Positions 40,339 through 48,663 of a stretch of DNA of 64,000 nucleotides are shown piece by piece. Position 1 is the stretch's first letter. The number at the start of each line of letters is the position of its first letter. The position numbers and the translations under genes are program-made. The stretch comes from Bog-756 sp963833585 (GTDB lineage: Bacteria > Actinomycetota > Acidimicrobiia > Acidimicrobiales > RAAP-2). The notes below the pieces were generated by a model. The model had not been told where the DNA came from. It did no database searches and saw nothing but the letters and a program-made list of their open reading frames with translations. The DNA lies in contig CAWHYF010000005.1 of assembly GCA_963833585.1 (NCBI GenBank), forward strand, positions 744,001 through 808,000, written 5' to 3'.

Positions 40339-42828
40339 TCAGCGGGCGTCCAGTTCCTCGGGCGTCATCAACACGGCACGGGCCTTGGAGCCCTCCGAGG
40401 GGCCAACCACCCCCCGGCGTTCCATGAGGTCCATCAATCGGCCCGCCCGTGCGAACCCGACCCGCAGCTTGCGCTGCAACATTGAGGTCGAACCCAGCTG
40501 GGACCGGACCACCAGCTCCATGGCCTGGTCCAGCAGCTCGTCGTCTCCGTCCTCGCCTCCCGTCTGGGGCCCCTCACTCCCAACCACCTCCTCGATGTCC
40601 GCCACCACTTCCATCGGACGCTGGCGCTTCCAGTGGGCGGTCACCGCTCGCACCTCGTCCTCGCTCACCCAGGGGCCCTGCAGACGCTGCGGGTTGGAGG
40701 AGGAGGCCGACAACAGCAGCATGTCACCCTTACCGATCAGGCGCTCGGCACCGGGCTGGTCCAGAATGACCCGGCTGTCGGCCAGCGACGACACGGAGAA
40801 GGCCAGGCGCGACGGGATGTTGGCCTTGATCACCCCGGTGATGACGTCCACGGAGGGCCGCTGGGTGGCGAGCACGAGGTGGATGCCGACGGCCCGGGCC
40901 ATCTGGGCGATCCGGCACACCGACTCCTCGACGTCTCGGGCCGCCACCATCATCAGGTCATTGAGCTCATCCACCACGATCAGGATGAACGGCAGCCGGG
41001 CGAACCGGAGCTCGGGCTCGGTGTCCTCATCGTCCGGCTCGTCGACCCCGGTCCCCAGCATCCTCATCCGGTAGGCCTCTTCGAACTCCGCCAGTTCCCC
41101 GTCGTCGAAGGCGGCGTTGTACCCGGTGATGTCCCTCATCCCCACCTCGGCCAACAGGTCGTAGCGGCGCTCCATCTCGGTCACCGCCCAGCTGAGCGCG
41201 TTGGCGGCCTTCTTCGGGTCCACCACCACCTGGGTCAGGAGGTGCGGGAGGTCGTTGTACTGGCCGAGCTCCACCCGCTTGGGGTCGACCAGGATCAACC
41301 TCACCTGGTCCGGGGTGGCCCGGGTGAGGATGGAGGTGAGCACGGAGTTGATGCACGACGACTTGCCCGAGCCGGTGGCACCCGACACCAGCACGTGGGG
41401 CATCTCCGCCAAGTTGACCATCACCGCCCGCCCGGCGATGTCCCGGCCCAGGGCCACCTCGAGGGGGTGGACGGCCCGGTCCGCTTCGGGTGAGGTCAGG
41501 ATGTCCCCGAGCGCCACCAGTTGCCGGGTGCGATTGGGTACCTCGACGCCGATGGCCGACTTGCCGGGGATCGGCGCCAAGATCCGCACGTCCGGCGAGG
41601 CCATGGCGTAGGCGATGTCCTTGGACAGGGAGGTCACCCGGGCCACCTTCACCCCGGCCCCCAGCTCCAGCTCGTAGCGGGTGATCGACGGTCCCACCGT
41701 TCGCCCCAACAGTCGGGTGTCCACCCCGTGGGCGGCCAGGGCCGCCACCAGGGCACCCCCGGCGGCCTCCACGGCCCGTTCGTCCACCGCTTGGGGTTTG
41801 GCCCGCTTCAGGATGGTGGTCGGCGGCAGGTGCCAATCGCCCACGCTGGGGCCGACCCTCATCTCCAGCGACCCGCCCGATCGGGTGGCGGTTTGGGGCA
41901 GCAGGGCCTCCTCCGGCTCGAGCTCGGGCTCGGGCTCGGGTTCCATCGGATCGTCCTCGTCTTCGTCGACCAGGTCGGCGACGGGAGGCACCACGGCGCC
42001 GTCGGCCGGGCCGACCCGTCGACCGAAGGGGTCGGTGGGCTCGTCCCCGTCCTGGTCGTCGAATTCCTCGTCCTCCTCGGCGACGGACCGTTCCCGGGCC
42101 ACCGCCGCCGACCACCGGACGGCTCCGACGATGCCGCTGGTGGCGGACCGGATGGACACCCCGGTGAACAGGACCATGGCCACCACGGCCAGGGCCACCA
42201 GCACCACCGTGGCCCCGAATCCGCCGAGGCCCGACCGGAGCGGGTTGCCGGCCAGGGCGCCGATCCAGCCGCCGGCCGAGGAGAGCAGATCGGTGGATGC
42301 CCGGAGATGGGGGGAGCCCCCGGCCAACGAGGCCAACCCGGCCACGGCCAGAAGTGACAGGGAGGCGCCGATGACCACCCGGGCCGGTTCGGGGGTGCTC
42401 CGGGTCTCGTCGTCACCGAGGCGGTAGCCGATCAGGAGCAGAAGGCCGGTGGCCACCGCCACCAGCGGCACCAGGAAGCGTCCCCATCCGAGCAGGTCGC
42501 CCACGGCGACCCGCGCACCGTGACCGGCCGGACCGAGGGAGTGGGCGCCTCCGTAGAAGGCCACGGCGGTGAGGACACCGATGGTGACCAGCACCACGCC
42601 CCAGAGGTCGGTGGCGTGAGTGGCCACCACCGCTCCCACCGTCTCCATGACGCCGGTGCGCTCCCGGCCACTTCGCCGCCCGCCCGAGGCGGCCCGACGG
42701 CCCCGGTGGGCAGGGCTCCGCCGACCTGACGTCGAGGACCTCGAGCGCGATCGGGCCGAGGACGCGGACCTGCCCTTGGACCGCGAAGCCCCGGATCGGC
42801 CCGCCGGACGCTTGGTGGCGGTCGTCAC
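40339..42828 (-). CDS. ftsK: FtsK/SpoIIIE DNA translocase
   Basis: Septal DNA pump that clears chromosome ends and aids dimer resolution. 829 aa: a very basic Ser/Arg tail (1-57), four transmembrane helices (about 68-225), an acidic linker (250-310, EPEPEPELEPEE), the motor with Walker A GATGSGKSS (483-491) and Walker B LILVVDELNDLMMVAARDV, LATQRPSVDVITGVIKANIP, and a C-terminal winged-helix gamma domain (SQLGSTSMLQRKLRVGFARA). It lies 23 nt before the carboxypeptidase gene and follows rnj, the conserved rnj-ftsK order. Confidence 0.96.
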   Translation of the reverse strand: MTTATKRPAGRSGASRSKGRSASSARSRSRSSTSGRRSPAHRGRRAASGGRRSGRERTGVMETVGAVVATHATDLWGVVLVTIGVLTAVAFYGGAHSLGPAGHGARVAVGDLLGWGRFLVPLVAVATGLLLLIGYRLGDDETRSTPEPARVVIGASLSLLAVAGLASLAGGSPHLRASTDLLSSAGGWIGALAGNPLRSGLGGFGATVVLVALAVVAMVLFTGVSIRSATSGIVGAVRWSAAVARERSVAEEDEEFDDQDGDEPTDPFGRRVGPADGAVVPPVADLVDEDEDDPMEPEPEPELEPEEALLPQTATRSGGSLEMRVGPSVGDWHLPPTTILKRAKPQAVDERAVEAAGGALVAALAAHGVDTRLLGRTVGPSITRYELELGAGVKVARVTSLSKDIAYAMASPDVRILAPIPGKSAIGVEVPNRTRQLVALGDILTSPEADRAVHPLEVALGRDIAGRAVMVNLAEMPHVLVSGATGSGKSSCINSVLTSILTRATPDQVRLILVDPKRVELGQYNDLPHLLTQVVVDPKKAANALSWAVTEMERRYDLLAEVGMRDITGYNAAFDDGELAEFEEAYRMRMLGTGVDEPDDEDTEPELRFARLPFILIVVDELNDLMMVAARDVEESVCRIAQMARAVGIHLVLATQRPSVDVITGVIKANIPSRLAFSVSSLADSRVILDQPGAERLIGKGDMLLLSASSSNPQRLQGPWVSEDEVRAVTAHWKRQRPMEVVADIEEVVGSEGPQTGGEDGDDELLDQAMELVVRSQLGSTSMLQRKLRVGFARAGRLMDLMERRGVVGPSEGSKARAVLMTPEELDAR

Positions 42829-42885
42829 AGTGGGTAACAGGTTACTCCCGCAGGGTAGCGGTCACGGGGACACCGGGCTCGGTGC

Positions 42886-44745
42886 CTAGACGGGGACGAT
42901 CACCGGGACGATCATCGGGCGCTGACGGGTCCGGTCGCCGACGAGCCGGCCCAGGGCCTTGCGGGCCACCCGGTTGAGGTTCTCGTGGTCGACGGTCCCC
43001 GAGGAGAGTGCCTGCTCCAGGGCCCGCGTCACCTGGATCCTCGCCTCGTCGAGCAGCATCTCGGTGTCGTCGTCGTAGGCCCAGCCCCTGGTGACGATCT
43101 GGGGCACACCCACCACCTCCCCCCGCTTGAGGTCGACCGTGGCGACGGCCATGACCACCCCTTCCTCGGACAGGACCTTCCGGTCCCGGAGTACGCCGTG
43201 GCCGATGTCGCCCACCGAGCTGCCGTCCACGAACAGGTAGCCGCCCGGGACGACGCCGTCCCGCTGGATGCCCTTGGCGTCGAGGCGAACGGCATCACCG
43301 TCCTCGCACAGCAGCACCCGGTCGCCCACGATGCCCATCGACTCGGCCACCCGCACCTGGTTGGCCATGTGCCGATACTCGCCGTGGACCGGGATGAGGA
43401 ACTCGGGTTCGGTCACCGACATCAGCGTGGCCAACTCCCCCTGACGGGCATGGCCGCTGACGTGGACCGAGTCCACACCGGAGTGGATCACCTCGACGTT
43501 GCGCCGGTGGAGACTGTCGATGACCCGCCCCACCGACCACTCGTTTCCGGGGATGGGATGGGCACTGATCACCACCACGTCGTTCTCGCGCAGCTTGAAG
43601 AAGCGGTTCTCCCCGGCGGCCAGTTTGGACAAGGCGGACATGGGCTCGCCCTGCGATCCGGTGGAGATCACGCACACCTGGCCCGGGAGGAGCTGATCGA
43701 CGTCCTCGATGTCCACCAGCGAGCGGTCGGGGATGGCGAGGAGCCCCAGCTTCCGGGCCAGGGCCACGTTCTTCTGCATCGAGAGGCCGAGGGTGGCCAC
43801 CTTGCGGCCGCCGGCGATGGCGGCGTCGGCCACCTGCTGCACCCGGTGGATGTGGCTGGCGAAGCAGGTCACGATGAACCGGCGGTCCGGGCGGGCCAGG
43901 AAGACCTTGCGGAGCGTCGCCCCCACCGTCGACTCCGAGGGGGTGAAGCCGGGCTCCTCGGCGTTGGTGGAGTCCACGAGCAGCAAGCGGATCCCGGGAT
44001 CCGAGGCCAAGGCCCCCATCCGGGCCAGATCGGTGCGGCGGCCGTCGACCGGGTGGAGGTCGATCTTGAAGTCTCCGGAGTGGAGGATGATCCCCTGGGG
44101 AGTGTGGAAGGCGGTGGCGAAGGCGTGCGGCACCGAGTGCGTCACCGGAATGAACTCCACGTCACAGGGGCCGATCCGGCGACGCTCGCCGTCCCGCACC
44201 GGGATGAACTGGGCCCGTTCGGTCATACCCGCCTCGTCGACCCGGTTCCGGGCCAGGGCCAGGGTCAGCTCCGAGCCGTACACCGCCACCGGGAAGTCCC
44301 GCAGCAGGTAGGCCAAGCCGCCGGTGTGGTCCTCGTGGCCATGGGTCAGGATGACCCCGTCGACCCGATCGGCGTTCTCGCGCAGGTAGGTGAGGTCGGG
44401 GAGCACCAGGTCCACACCGGGCATGTCGGGGTCCGGGAACATGATGCCAACGTCGATGACCAGGATGCGCCCCTCGACCTCGATGCAGGCACAGTTCCGC
44501 CCGATCTCTCCGAGGCCACCCAGGAACACGATCCGGACCGGCGAGTCGCTCCCGGCGCCACCCGTTCCTCCGGATCCGGCGGATGCCTGGGGGGACCGGC
44601 GGCGGGACGGCGACGCCGCCGCCTCGGTGGACGCCGTCGCCTTCTTCTTGCGCGACCCAGAGGCCTTCCGGCCGGCCCCGCTCTTCCCGGCGGAGGGCGG
44701 CGCGCCGGCCCGATCGGTGCCGCGACCTGCTCCCTGGCTGTTCAC
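42886..44745 (-). CDS. rnj: Ribonuclease J
   Basis: Metallo-beta-lactamase/beta-CASP nuclease with 5'-3' exo- and endonuclease activity. 619 aa. The first 65 residues are a basic, disordered tail (SGSRKKKATASTEAAASPSR). The core has FLGGLGEIGRNCACIEVEG, zinc motif HGHEDH (135-140), VTHSVPHAFATAF, ILHSGDFKID, TNAEEPGFTPSE, CFASHIHRVQQV and SGHARQGELATLM. Start GTG 44745. The leader carries a 22-bp tandem repeat (44763-44820). Together with PNPase, also in this window, it would form the main RNA decay machinery. Confidence 0.96.
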   Translation of the reverse strand: MNSQGAGRGTDRAGAPPSAGKSGAGRKASGSRKKKATASTEAAASPSRRRSPQASAGSGGTGGAGSDSPVRIVFLGGLGEIGRNCACIEVEGRILVIDVGIMFPDPDMPGVDLVLPDLTYLRENADRVDGVILTHGHEDHTGGLAYLLRDFPVAVYGSELTLALARNRVDEAGMTERAQFIPVRDGERRRIGPCDVEFIPVTHSVPHAFATAFHTPQGIILHSGDFKIDLHPVDGRRTDLARMGALASDPGIRLLLVDSTNAEEPGFTPSESTVGATLRKVFLARPDRRFIVTCFASHIHRVQQVADAAIAGGRKVATLGLSMQKNVALARKLGLLAIPDRSLVDIEDVDQLLPGQVCVISTGSQGEPMSALSKLAAGENRFFKLRENDVVVISAHPIPGNEWSVGRVIDSLHRRNVEVIHSGVDSVHVSGHARQGELATLMSVTEPEFLIPVHGEYRHMANQVRVAESMGIVGDRVLLCEDGDAVRLDAKGIQRDGVVPGGYLFVDGSSVGDIGHGVLRDRKVLSEEGVVMAVATVDLKRGEVVGVPQIVTRGWAYDDDTEMLLDEARIQVTRALEQALSSGTVDHENLNRVARKALGRLVGDRTRQRPMIVPVIVPV

Positions 44746-44762
44746 TGGTGACTTCTCTCTAC

Positions 44763-44820
44763 TGATTCGGTTCGCTACTGCGTCTGATTCGGTTCGCTAC
44801 TGCGTCTGATTCGGTTCGCT
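44763..44820 (-). repeat. 22-bp tandem direct repeat, 2.6 copies, in the rnj leader
   Basis: tgattcggttcgctactgcg+tc is repeated head to tail at 44763-44784 and 44785-44806 with a partial third copy at 44807-44820, starting 17 nt upstream of the rnj start. Two helical turns per unit suggest a protein-binding array, or a repeated RNA target in the leader. Confidence 0.75.
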
Positions 44821-44921
44821 GGTGTGTCGGCGGTACGGGTGGTGTCGGCGGAGCGGGGCGGGGGCGCGGTGGTGGTCGGGGCTGCGTCCCGGGGACCGAC
44901 GGACGGGACGCCACGGTCCTG

Positions 44922-45830
44922 TCAGGCCACCGACTGGTGCTCCGGATACCACTGGTTCAGATCGGCAATGACGTTACGGGCCTCCTCGTCCAATGCCACC
45001 GGGCCCGGGGCGTTGGGGAGCCGGCACTGACCGACGTCCAGTCCCAGGGAGCGGCACGCCGCCTTGGCCGGGACCGGGTTGGGGAATTCGTCGGTGGACT
45101 CGAACCGGTAGGACTCGGCCAGCCGTTGGTTGACCTGCATGGCCCCTTGGACGTCGCCGGCCCGGTACCGGGCGATCATCTCGGCGAACAGTCGACCCGC
45201 CCAGTGGGCGGCCACGCTGACGATGCCGGCGGCACCGATCGATGCGAAGGGAAGGGTCAGCGAGTCATCACCGCAGTAGACGTCGAACCCGTCGGGACTG
45301 TCTGCCACCACCGTGGCCGCCGAGGCCACGTCGCCAGTGGCGTCCTTGACCCCGAGGATGGTGGGGACCTCACGGGCCAAGGCCACGGTGAGCTGGGGAC
45401 CGATCCGTCGGCCCGAGCGGACCGGGATGTCGTAGAGGATCACCGGGAGGTCCGAGGCGTCGGCGATGGCCCGGAAGTGGGCGGAGATTCCCGCCGGCGA
45501 AGGCCGGTTGTAGTACGGAGTCACCGCGAGAATCCCGTCGACACCCACCGCCTTCGCCTCCCTGGTCATCAGGACGGAGTGCGCCGTGTCGTTGGTTCCG
45601 GTGGAGGCGATCACCGGCGCATCGACCGCCTCGACCACCGACCGGAACAGGTCGATGCGTTCGGGGTCGGTGAGGACCGATCCTTCTCCGGTCGATCCGG
45701 CCACCACCAGCCCGTCGCTCCCGCTGGCCACCAGGTGGCGGGCCACCGAAGCGGCGGCGTCGAGATCCAGGGAACCGTCAGGTCCGAACGGGGTGACCAT
45801 GGCGGTAACCACGGTGCCGAAGCGTGACAT
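44922..45830 (-). CDS. dapA: 4-hydroxy-tetrahydrodipicolinate synthase
   Basis: Condenses pyruvate with aspartate semialdehyde, the first committed DAP/lysine step. 302 aa TIM barrel. Schiff-base Lys162 lies in GVKDATGD, Tyr133 in ILYDIP, and the GSTGEGSVLTDPER and VTPYYNRPSPAGI motifs are complete. It precedes rnj, as in mycobacteria and streptomycetes, where thyX or other genes separate it from dapB; here the separating genes are a TetR/di-iron island. Confidence 0.95.
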   Translation of the reverse strand: MSRFGTVVTAMVTPFGPDGSLDLDAAASVARHLVASGSDGLVVAGSTGEGSVLTDPERIDLFRSVVEAVDAPVIASTGTNDTAHSVLMTREAKAVGVDGILAVTPYYNRPSPAGISAHFRAIADASDLPVILYDIPVRSGRRIGPQLTVALAREVPTILGVKDATGDVASAATVVADSPDGFDVYCGDDSLTLPFASIGAAGIVSVAAHWAGRLFAEMIARYRAGDVQGAMQVNQRLAESYRFESTDEFPNPVPAKAACRSLGLDVGQCRLPNAPGPVALDEEARNVIADLNQWYPEHQSVA

Positions 45831-45931
45831 CGGAGCTCAGACCGCCCAGGGCGCCACGGGATGCGGGGAGGACGTCACGAATCCGCAGGCTACCAGCCCC
45901 CAACCCCCCGGCCGGTGCCGGTACCGGCGCT

Positions 45932-45951
45932 GGTGGCACCGTCCTGCCACC
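45932..45951 (-). terminator. Hairpin after the ferritin-like gene, possible terminator
   Basis: GGTGGCA and TGCCACC arms (7 bp, 6-nt loop) lie 55 nt after the stop of the ferritin-like gene and 100 nt before dapA; a second palindrome, GCCGGTACCGGC, follows. No U-tract. The rest of the 175-bp gap (45831-46005) shows nothing else. Confidence 0.4.
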
Positions 45952-46005
45952 GGCCCGGTGGTCGGGGCCGCTCCCACCCTCCCGGATGGGACCCGTGGGC
46001 CAGGG

Positions 46006-47139
46006 TCAGGAGGCGAGCCGATCCTTCGGCGGGACCGAGGCCATGGCGTCGTACTCCTCGGAGGTGTCGACCCAAGATTCGAACTCGATGACACCCAGCT
46101 CGGTGAACTTGGTGCGCAGCCAGCCGTCAGCGGCATCCAGGAGGCCCAACTTCTTGCAGTTGGGGACGATCTTGGAGAACAGGAGGGCCTGGAACTCGCC
46201 CCGCTCGGGGGCTTGCTGCACCACCGGCACGATGGCCTTGGGGTCGACGCCCATCCGGTCCCATACCTCCTGCTGGAGGAACCGGTCCCGCATCCGCACG
46301 GCCGCCTCGAAGGCGAACTCCTGACGTTCGCGCAGTTCGGCGGCGTTCAACCCCTCGTAGTACTCCTGCAGGCTGAGCACACCGAAGGCCACATGGCGGG
46401 CCTCGTCAGCCATCACGTACCGGAGGAGCTGCTTGAGCAGGGGATCCGCCGTCATGGCGTGCATCAGGCCGAAGGCCGCCAACGCCAGTCCCTCGACCAT
46501 GATCTGCATGCCGAGGTAGGTCATGTCCCAGCGCGAGTCGGCGATGATGTCGTCGAGCAGCATCCGTAGGTGGGCGTTGATGGCGTAGTGGCCGGACAGC
46601 TTCTCGTCGAGGTACTTCCCGAACACCTCGACGTGACGAGCCTCGTCCATGACCTGGGTGGCGGCGTAGTACTTGGCGTCGATCCACGGAACCGACTCCA
46701 CGATCTTGGCCGTGCAGATGAGCGCCCCCTGTTCGCCGTGCAGGAACTGGGACAGGGTCCAGTTCTGACTCTCCACGCCGAACTGGACCCACTCCTTCTC
46801 CGACCACTTCTCCACCGGCGTCCCGGTCAGGTCGAAGCCGGCGCCGAAGCCGCCGTTCGCCTCAGCCTGCTCCTTGACCATCTTCTCCTGGTCGACCTCG
46901 GTTTCCCACGGGAGGTCGGTCTCTCCGTTCCACTGGGCTCCCTTGGCCTTCTCGTACAGCTTGTTCAGCTTGGGGCGAGCCCCCTTCTCGTAGTCCCAGG
47001 TAAAGATGGAGTCGTACTCCGAGTGGACCACATGGCGACCGTCTTCCTCTTCGGTGCCCACCAACGACAGGATGGCCTCGAAGTCGTCGATCTCGGCCCG
47101 GCCGATGATGTCCTCGGTGCTGCTCATCTCGGTGGTCAT
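46006..47139 (-). CDS. Ferritin-like di-iron protein (R2/AurF-like), unknown substrate
   Basis: 377-aa, largely helical protein. Two DEARH motifs (MDEARHVEVF and MADEARHVAFGV) with upstream Glu helices (GEQGALICTAKIVES and MVEGLALAAFGLMHAM) form the E...ExxH / E...ExxH pattern of carboxylate-bridged di-iron enzymes such as ribonucleotide reductase R2, AurF-type N-oxygenases and R2-like ligand-binding oxidases. It lacks a recognisable R2 radical-Tyr context or a thyX link. Start ATG 47139 has GGGAGA 7 nt upstream and overlaps the tetR stop (ATGA), so regulator and enzyme are co-translated. Cluster with two TetR genes suggests substrate-induced expression. Confidence 0.82.
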   Translation of the reverse strand: MTTEMSSTEDIIGRAEIDDFEAILSLVGTEEEDGRHVVHSEYDSIFTWDYEKGARPKLNKLYEKAKGAQWNGETDLPWETEVDQEKMVKEQAEANGGFGAGFDLTGTPVEKWSEKEWVQFGVESQNWTLSQFLHGEQGALICTAKIVESVPWIDAKYYAATQVMDEARHVEVFGKYLDEKLSGHYAINAHLRMLLDDIIADSRWDMTYLGMQIMVEGLALAAFGLMHAMTADPLLKQLLRYVMADEARHVAFGVLSLQEYYEGLNAAELRERQEFAFEAAVRMRDRFLQQEVWDRMGVDPKAIVPVVQQAPERGEFQALLFSKIVPNCKKLGLLDAADGWLRTKFTELGVIEFESWVDTSEEYDAMASVPPKDRLAS

Positions 47140-47996
47140 GACTTGTCTCCCTTGACACGCTGGGTTTCCGTAGAATCTGTTTGGGTTGAATCTATGGTGG
47201 TGGATCTCGAGGTTCGCAGCCCTCCGGCCCTGGTCGAGCCGGCCCTGGTGGTATGGCCCCGGGTCGGGTCGACCTGGGTGGCGACGGTCCTCTCCCGGCC
47301 GGCCCGGTCGAACGGGGTGATCACGATCGAAGCCTGGGTGGCGGCACGGTGGAGGGCCTCGATGCCCGGCACCACGAACGTCGTGACCAGCCGCTCCGTG
47401 TCGGCCGGGTCCGTCAGGTCGGTGCCGGGCGAAGGTGCGATGGCGTAGGACAGCACGATACGGGTGGCCCACTCGGCCACCCGTTCGGCCTCGGCCTGGG
47501 TCATCCAGCGGGCCAGGAACGGTGCGGCGAACCGGGAGGCCGCGGTCAGCAGACGGTTGGACTCGTCGAAGGCCAGGTGGCCCAGGATCATCTCGGGCTC
47601 ATTGGCCACCAGGTAGGCCAGGGCCTCATGGTTGCGGATGCGGGAGGAGGCCTCGACGATGCCTCCCACCAGGGCTTCGGTCAGGTCATCGGCCTTCCCC
47701 AGTCGGACCCCGAGGGCGGAGAAGAGCCGGGCCATCTCGGTATCCACCACCGCCGAGAGGATCTCCTCCCGGCCGCCGGGGAACACCCGGTAGACGGTGG
47801 CCCGGGACACCCCCGACTGGCGGGCGATGTCGTCCACCCTGGTCTTGGTCGTGCCGTAGCGGGCCAGGCAGGTCAGCGTGCCGTCGATGATGCGTACGCG
47901 GTGTGGCGAACTCCGGTCCACCGATCCGGCACGTCCACGTTCCGCACTCGGCCCGTCGACACCCACGACACGGAGTGTGGCCTCCAGTACGCTCAC
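47136..47996 (-). CDS. TetR family regulator 1, coupled to the ferritin-like gene
   Basis: 286 aa. The HTH is at residues 35-80 (IIDGTLTCLARYGTTKTRVD, then DIARQSGVSRATVYRVFPGG). It has a 30-residue N-terminal extension and a 60-residue polar C-terminal tail (STTIDSTQTDSTETQ) absent from its neighbour. The stop overlaps the ferritin-like start (ATGA). A strong promoter (48004-48033) would start transcription at or next to the GTG, so translation may be leaderless. Its HTH is closely similar to the next TetR (VSRATVYR-FPGGREE in both), which implies tandem duplication. Confidence 0.88.
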   Translation of the reverse strand: MSVLEATLRVVGVDGPSAERGRAGSVDRSSPHRVRIIDGTLTCLARYGTTKTRVDDIARQSGVSRATVYRVFPGGREEILSAVVDTEMARLFSALGVRLGKADDLTEALVGGIVEASSRIRNHEALAYLVANEPEMILGHLAFDESNRLLTAASRFAAPFLARWMTQAEAERVAEWATRIVLSYAIAPSPGTDLTDPADTERLVTTFVVPGIEALHRAATQASIVITPFDRAGRERTVATQVDPTRGHTTRAGSTRAGGLRTSRSTTIDSTQTDSTETQRVKGDKS

Positions 47997-48003
47997 CCTT
48001 GAA

Positions 48004-48033
48004 ACGCTACGTCGATTTTTGTCTCACTGTCAA
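48004..48033 (-). promoter_or_regulatory. Predicted promoter of tetR 1, giving a leaderless or near-leaderless mRNA
   Basis: Minus strand: consensus -35 TTGACA (48028-48033), 18-nt spacer, -10 TAGCGT (48004-48009). The GTG start at 47996 lies 7 nt after the -10, so transcription begins at or within 1 nt of the start codon. The -35 overlaps the end of tetR 2. Confidence 0.55.
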
Positions 48034-48650
48034 TCACGTCCCGGCCCGCCGCTCCCCGAAGGGCTCACTCCGCTCGGGTCGGGACCCGGGCCCGCCACCA
48101 CCCCGGGAAGGAGCTCCGACTCCACCAGCCGGGCCACCTGCTCAGGGTCGTCGAGGTCCCATCGGCCGGGCGCCGACATGTAGGAGAGGACCATTCGGGC
48201 CAGGAAGTCCGCCGCCTCCGCCGGGTCCACCCCCGGGGCCACACCCCGTTCGGCCAGGTAGGGGACGAGAAAGCTCGCGATACCCTGCCGGATCCGGATG
48301 CTCTCGACGGTCAGTGCCGGCAGCAGCTTCTCCGGCTCGGTCTGCATGACCCGCTGGAGGACGTCGTGCTCCAGGATCGACCGATGGGCGAACATGATGC
48401 CCTGCTCCATCACCTGCTCGAGCCCCTCGGCATCCTGCACGTGCTCGTACAGTCGCCGGAAGAACTCCAGCATGGCCCAGGACACCACGGCATTGAGCAG
48501 CTCCTCCCGACCTCCGGGAAAGGCGCGGTACACGGTGGCCCGGGAAACCGACGCCTCTCGGGAGGCGTCCTCCACCGTCGTCTTGGCCAGACCGGATCGG
48601 GCCACGCAGACGTAGGTGGCCTCGATGATCCGTTGGCGGGTGTCGTCCAC
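48030..48650 (-). CDS. TetR family regulator 2
   Basis: 206 aa with a classic TetR HTH (ARSGLAKTTVEDASREASVS, then RATVYRAFPGGREELLNAV) and a helical ligand-binding domain. It starts 13 nt upstream-of dapB's end, in the same direction, and precedes tetR 1 by 33 nt. The shared FPGGREE turn after the HTH shows it is a paralogue of tetR 1. Ligand unknown. The last 20 residues are Pro/Gly/Ser-rich. Confidence 0.9.
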   Translation of the reverse strand: MDDTRQRIIEATYVCVARSGLAKTTVEDASREASVSRATVYRAFPGGREELLNAVVSWAMLEFFRRLYEHVQDAEGLEQVMEQGIMFAHRSILEHDVLQRVMQTEPEKLLPALTVESIRIRQGIASFLVPYLAERGVAPGVDPAEAADFLARMVLSYMSAPGRWDLDDPEQVARLVESELLPGVVAGPGPDPSGVSPSGSGGPGRD

Positions 48651-48663
48651 GCGGCCCGAGGCC

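Noticed and set aside
47171..47194. TAGAATC-N10-GAATCTA palindrome as a TetR operator.
   Set aside because: It lies within the tetR 1 coding tail and arises from a repeated Asp-Ser-Thr peptide (DSTQTDST), so the dyad is explained by the coding repeat.
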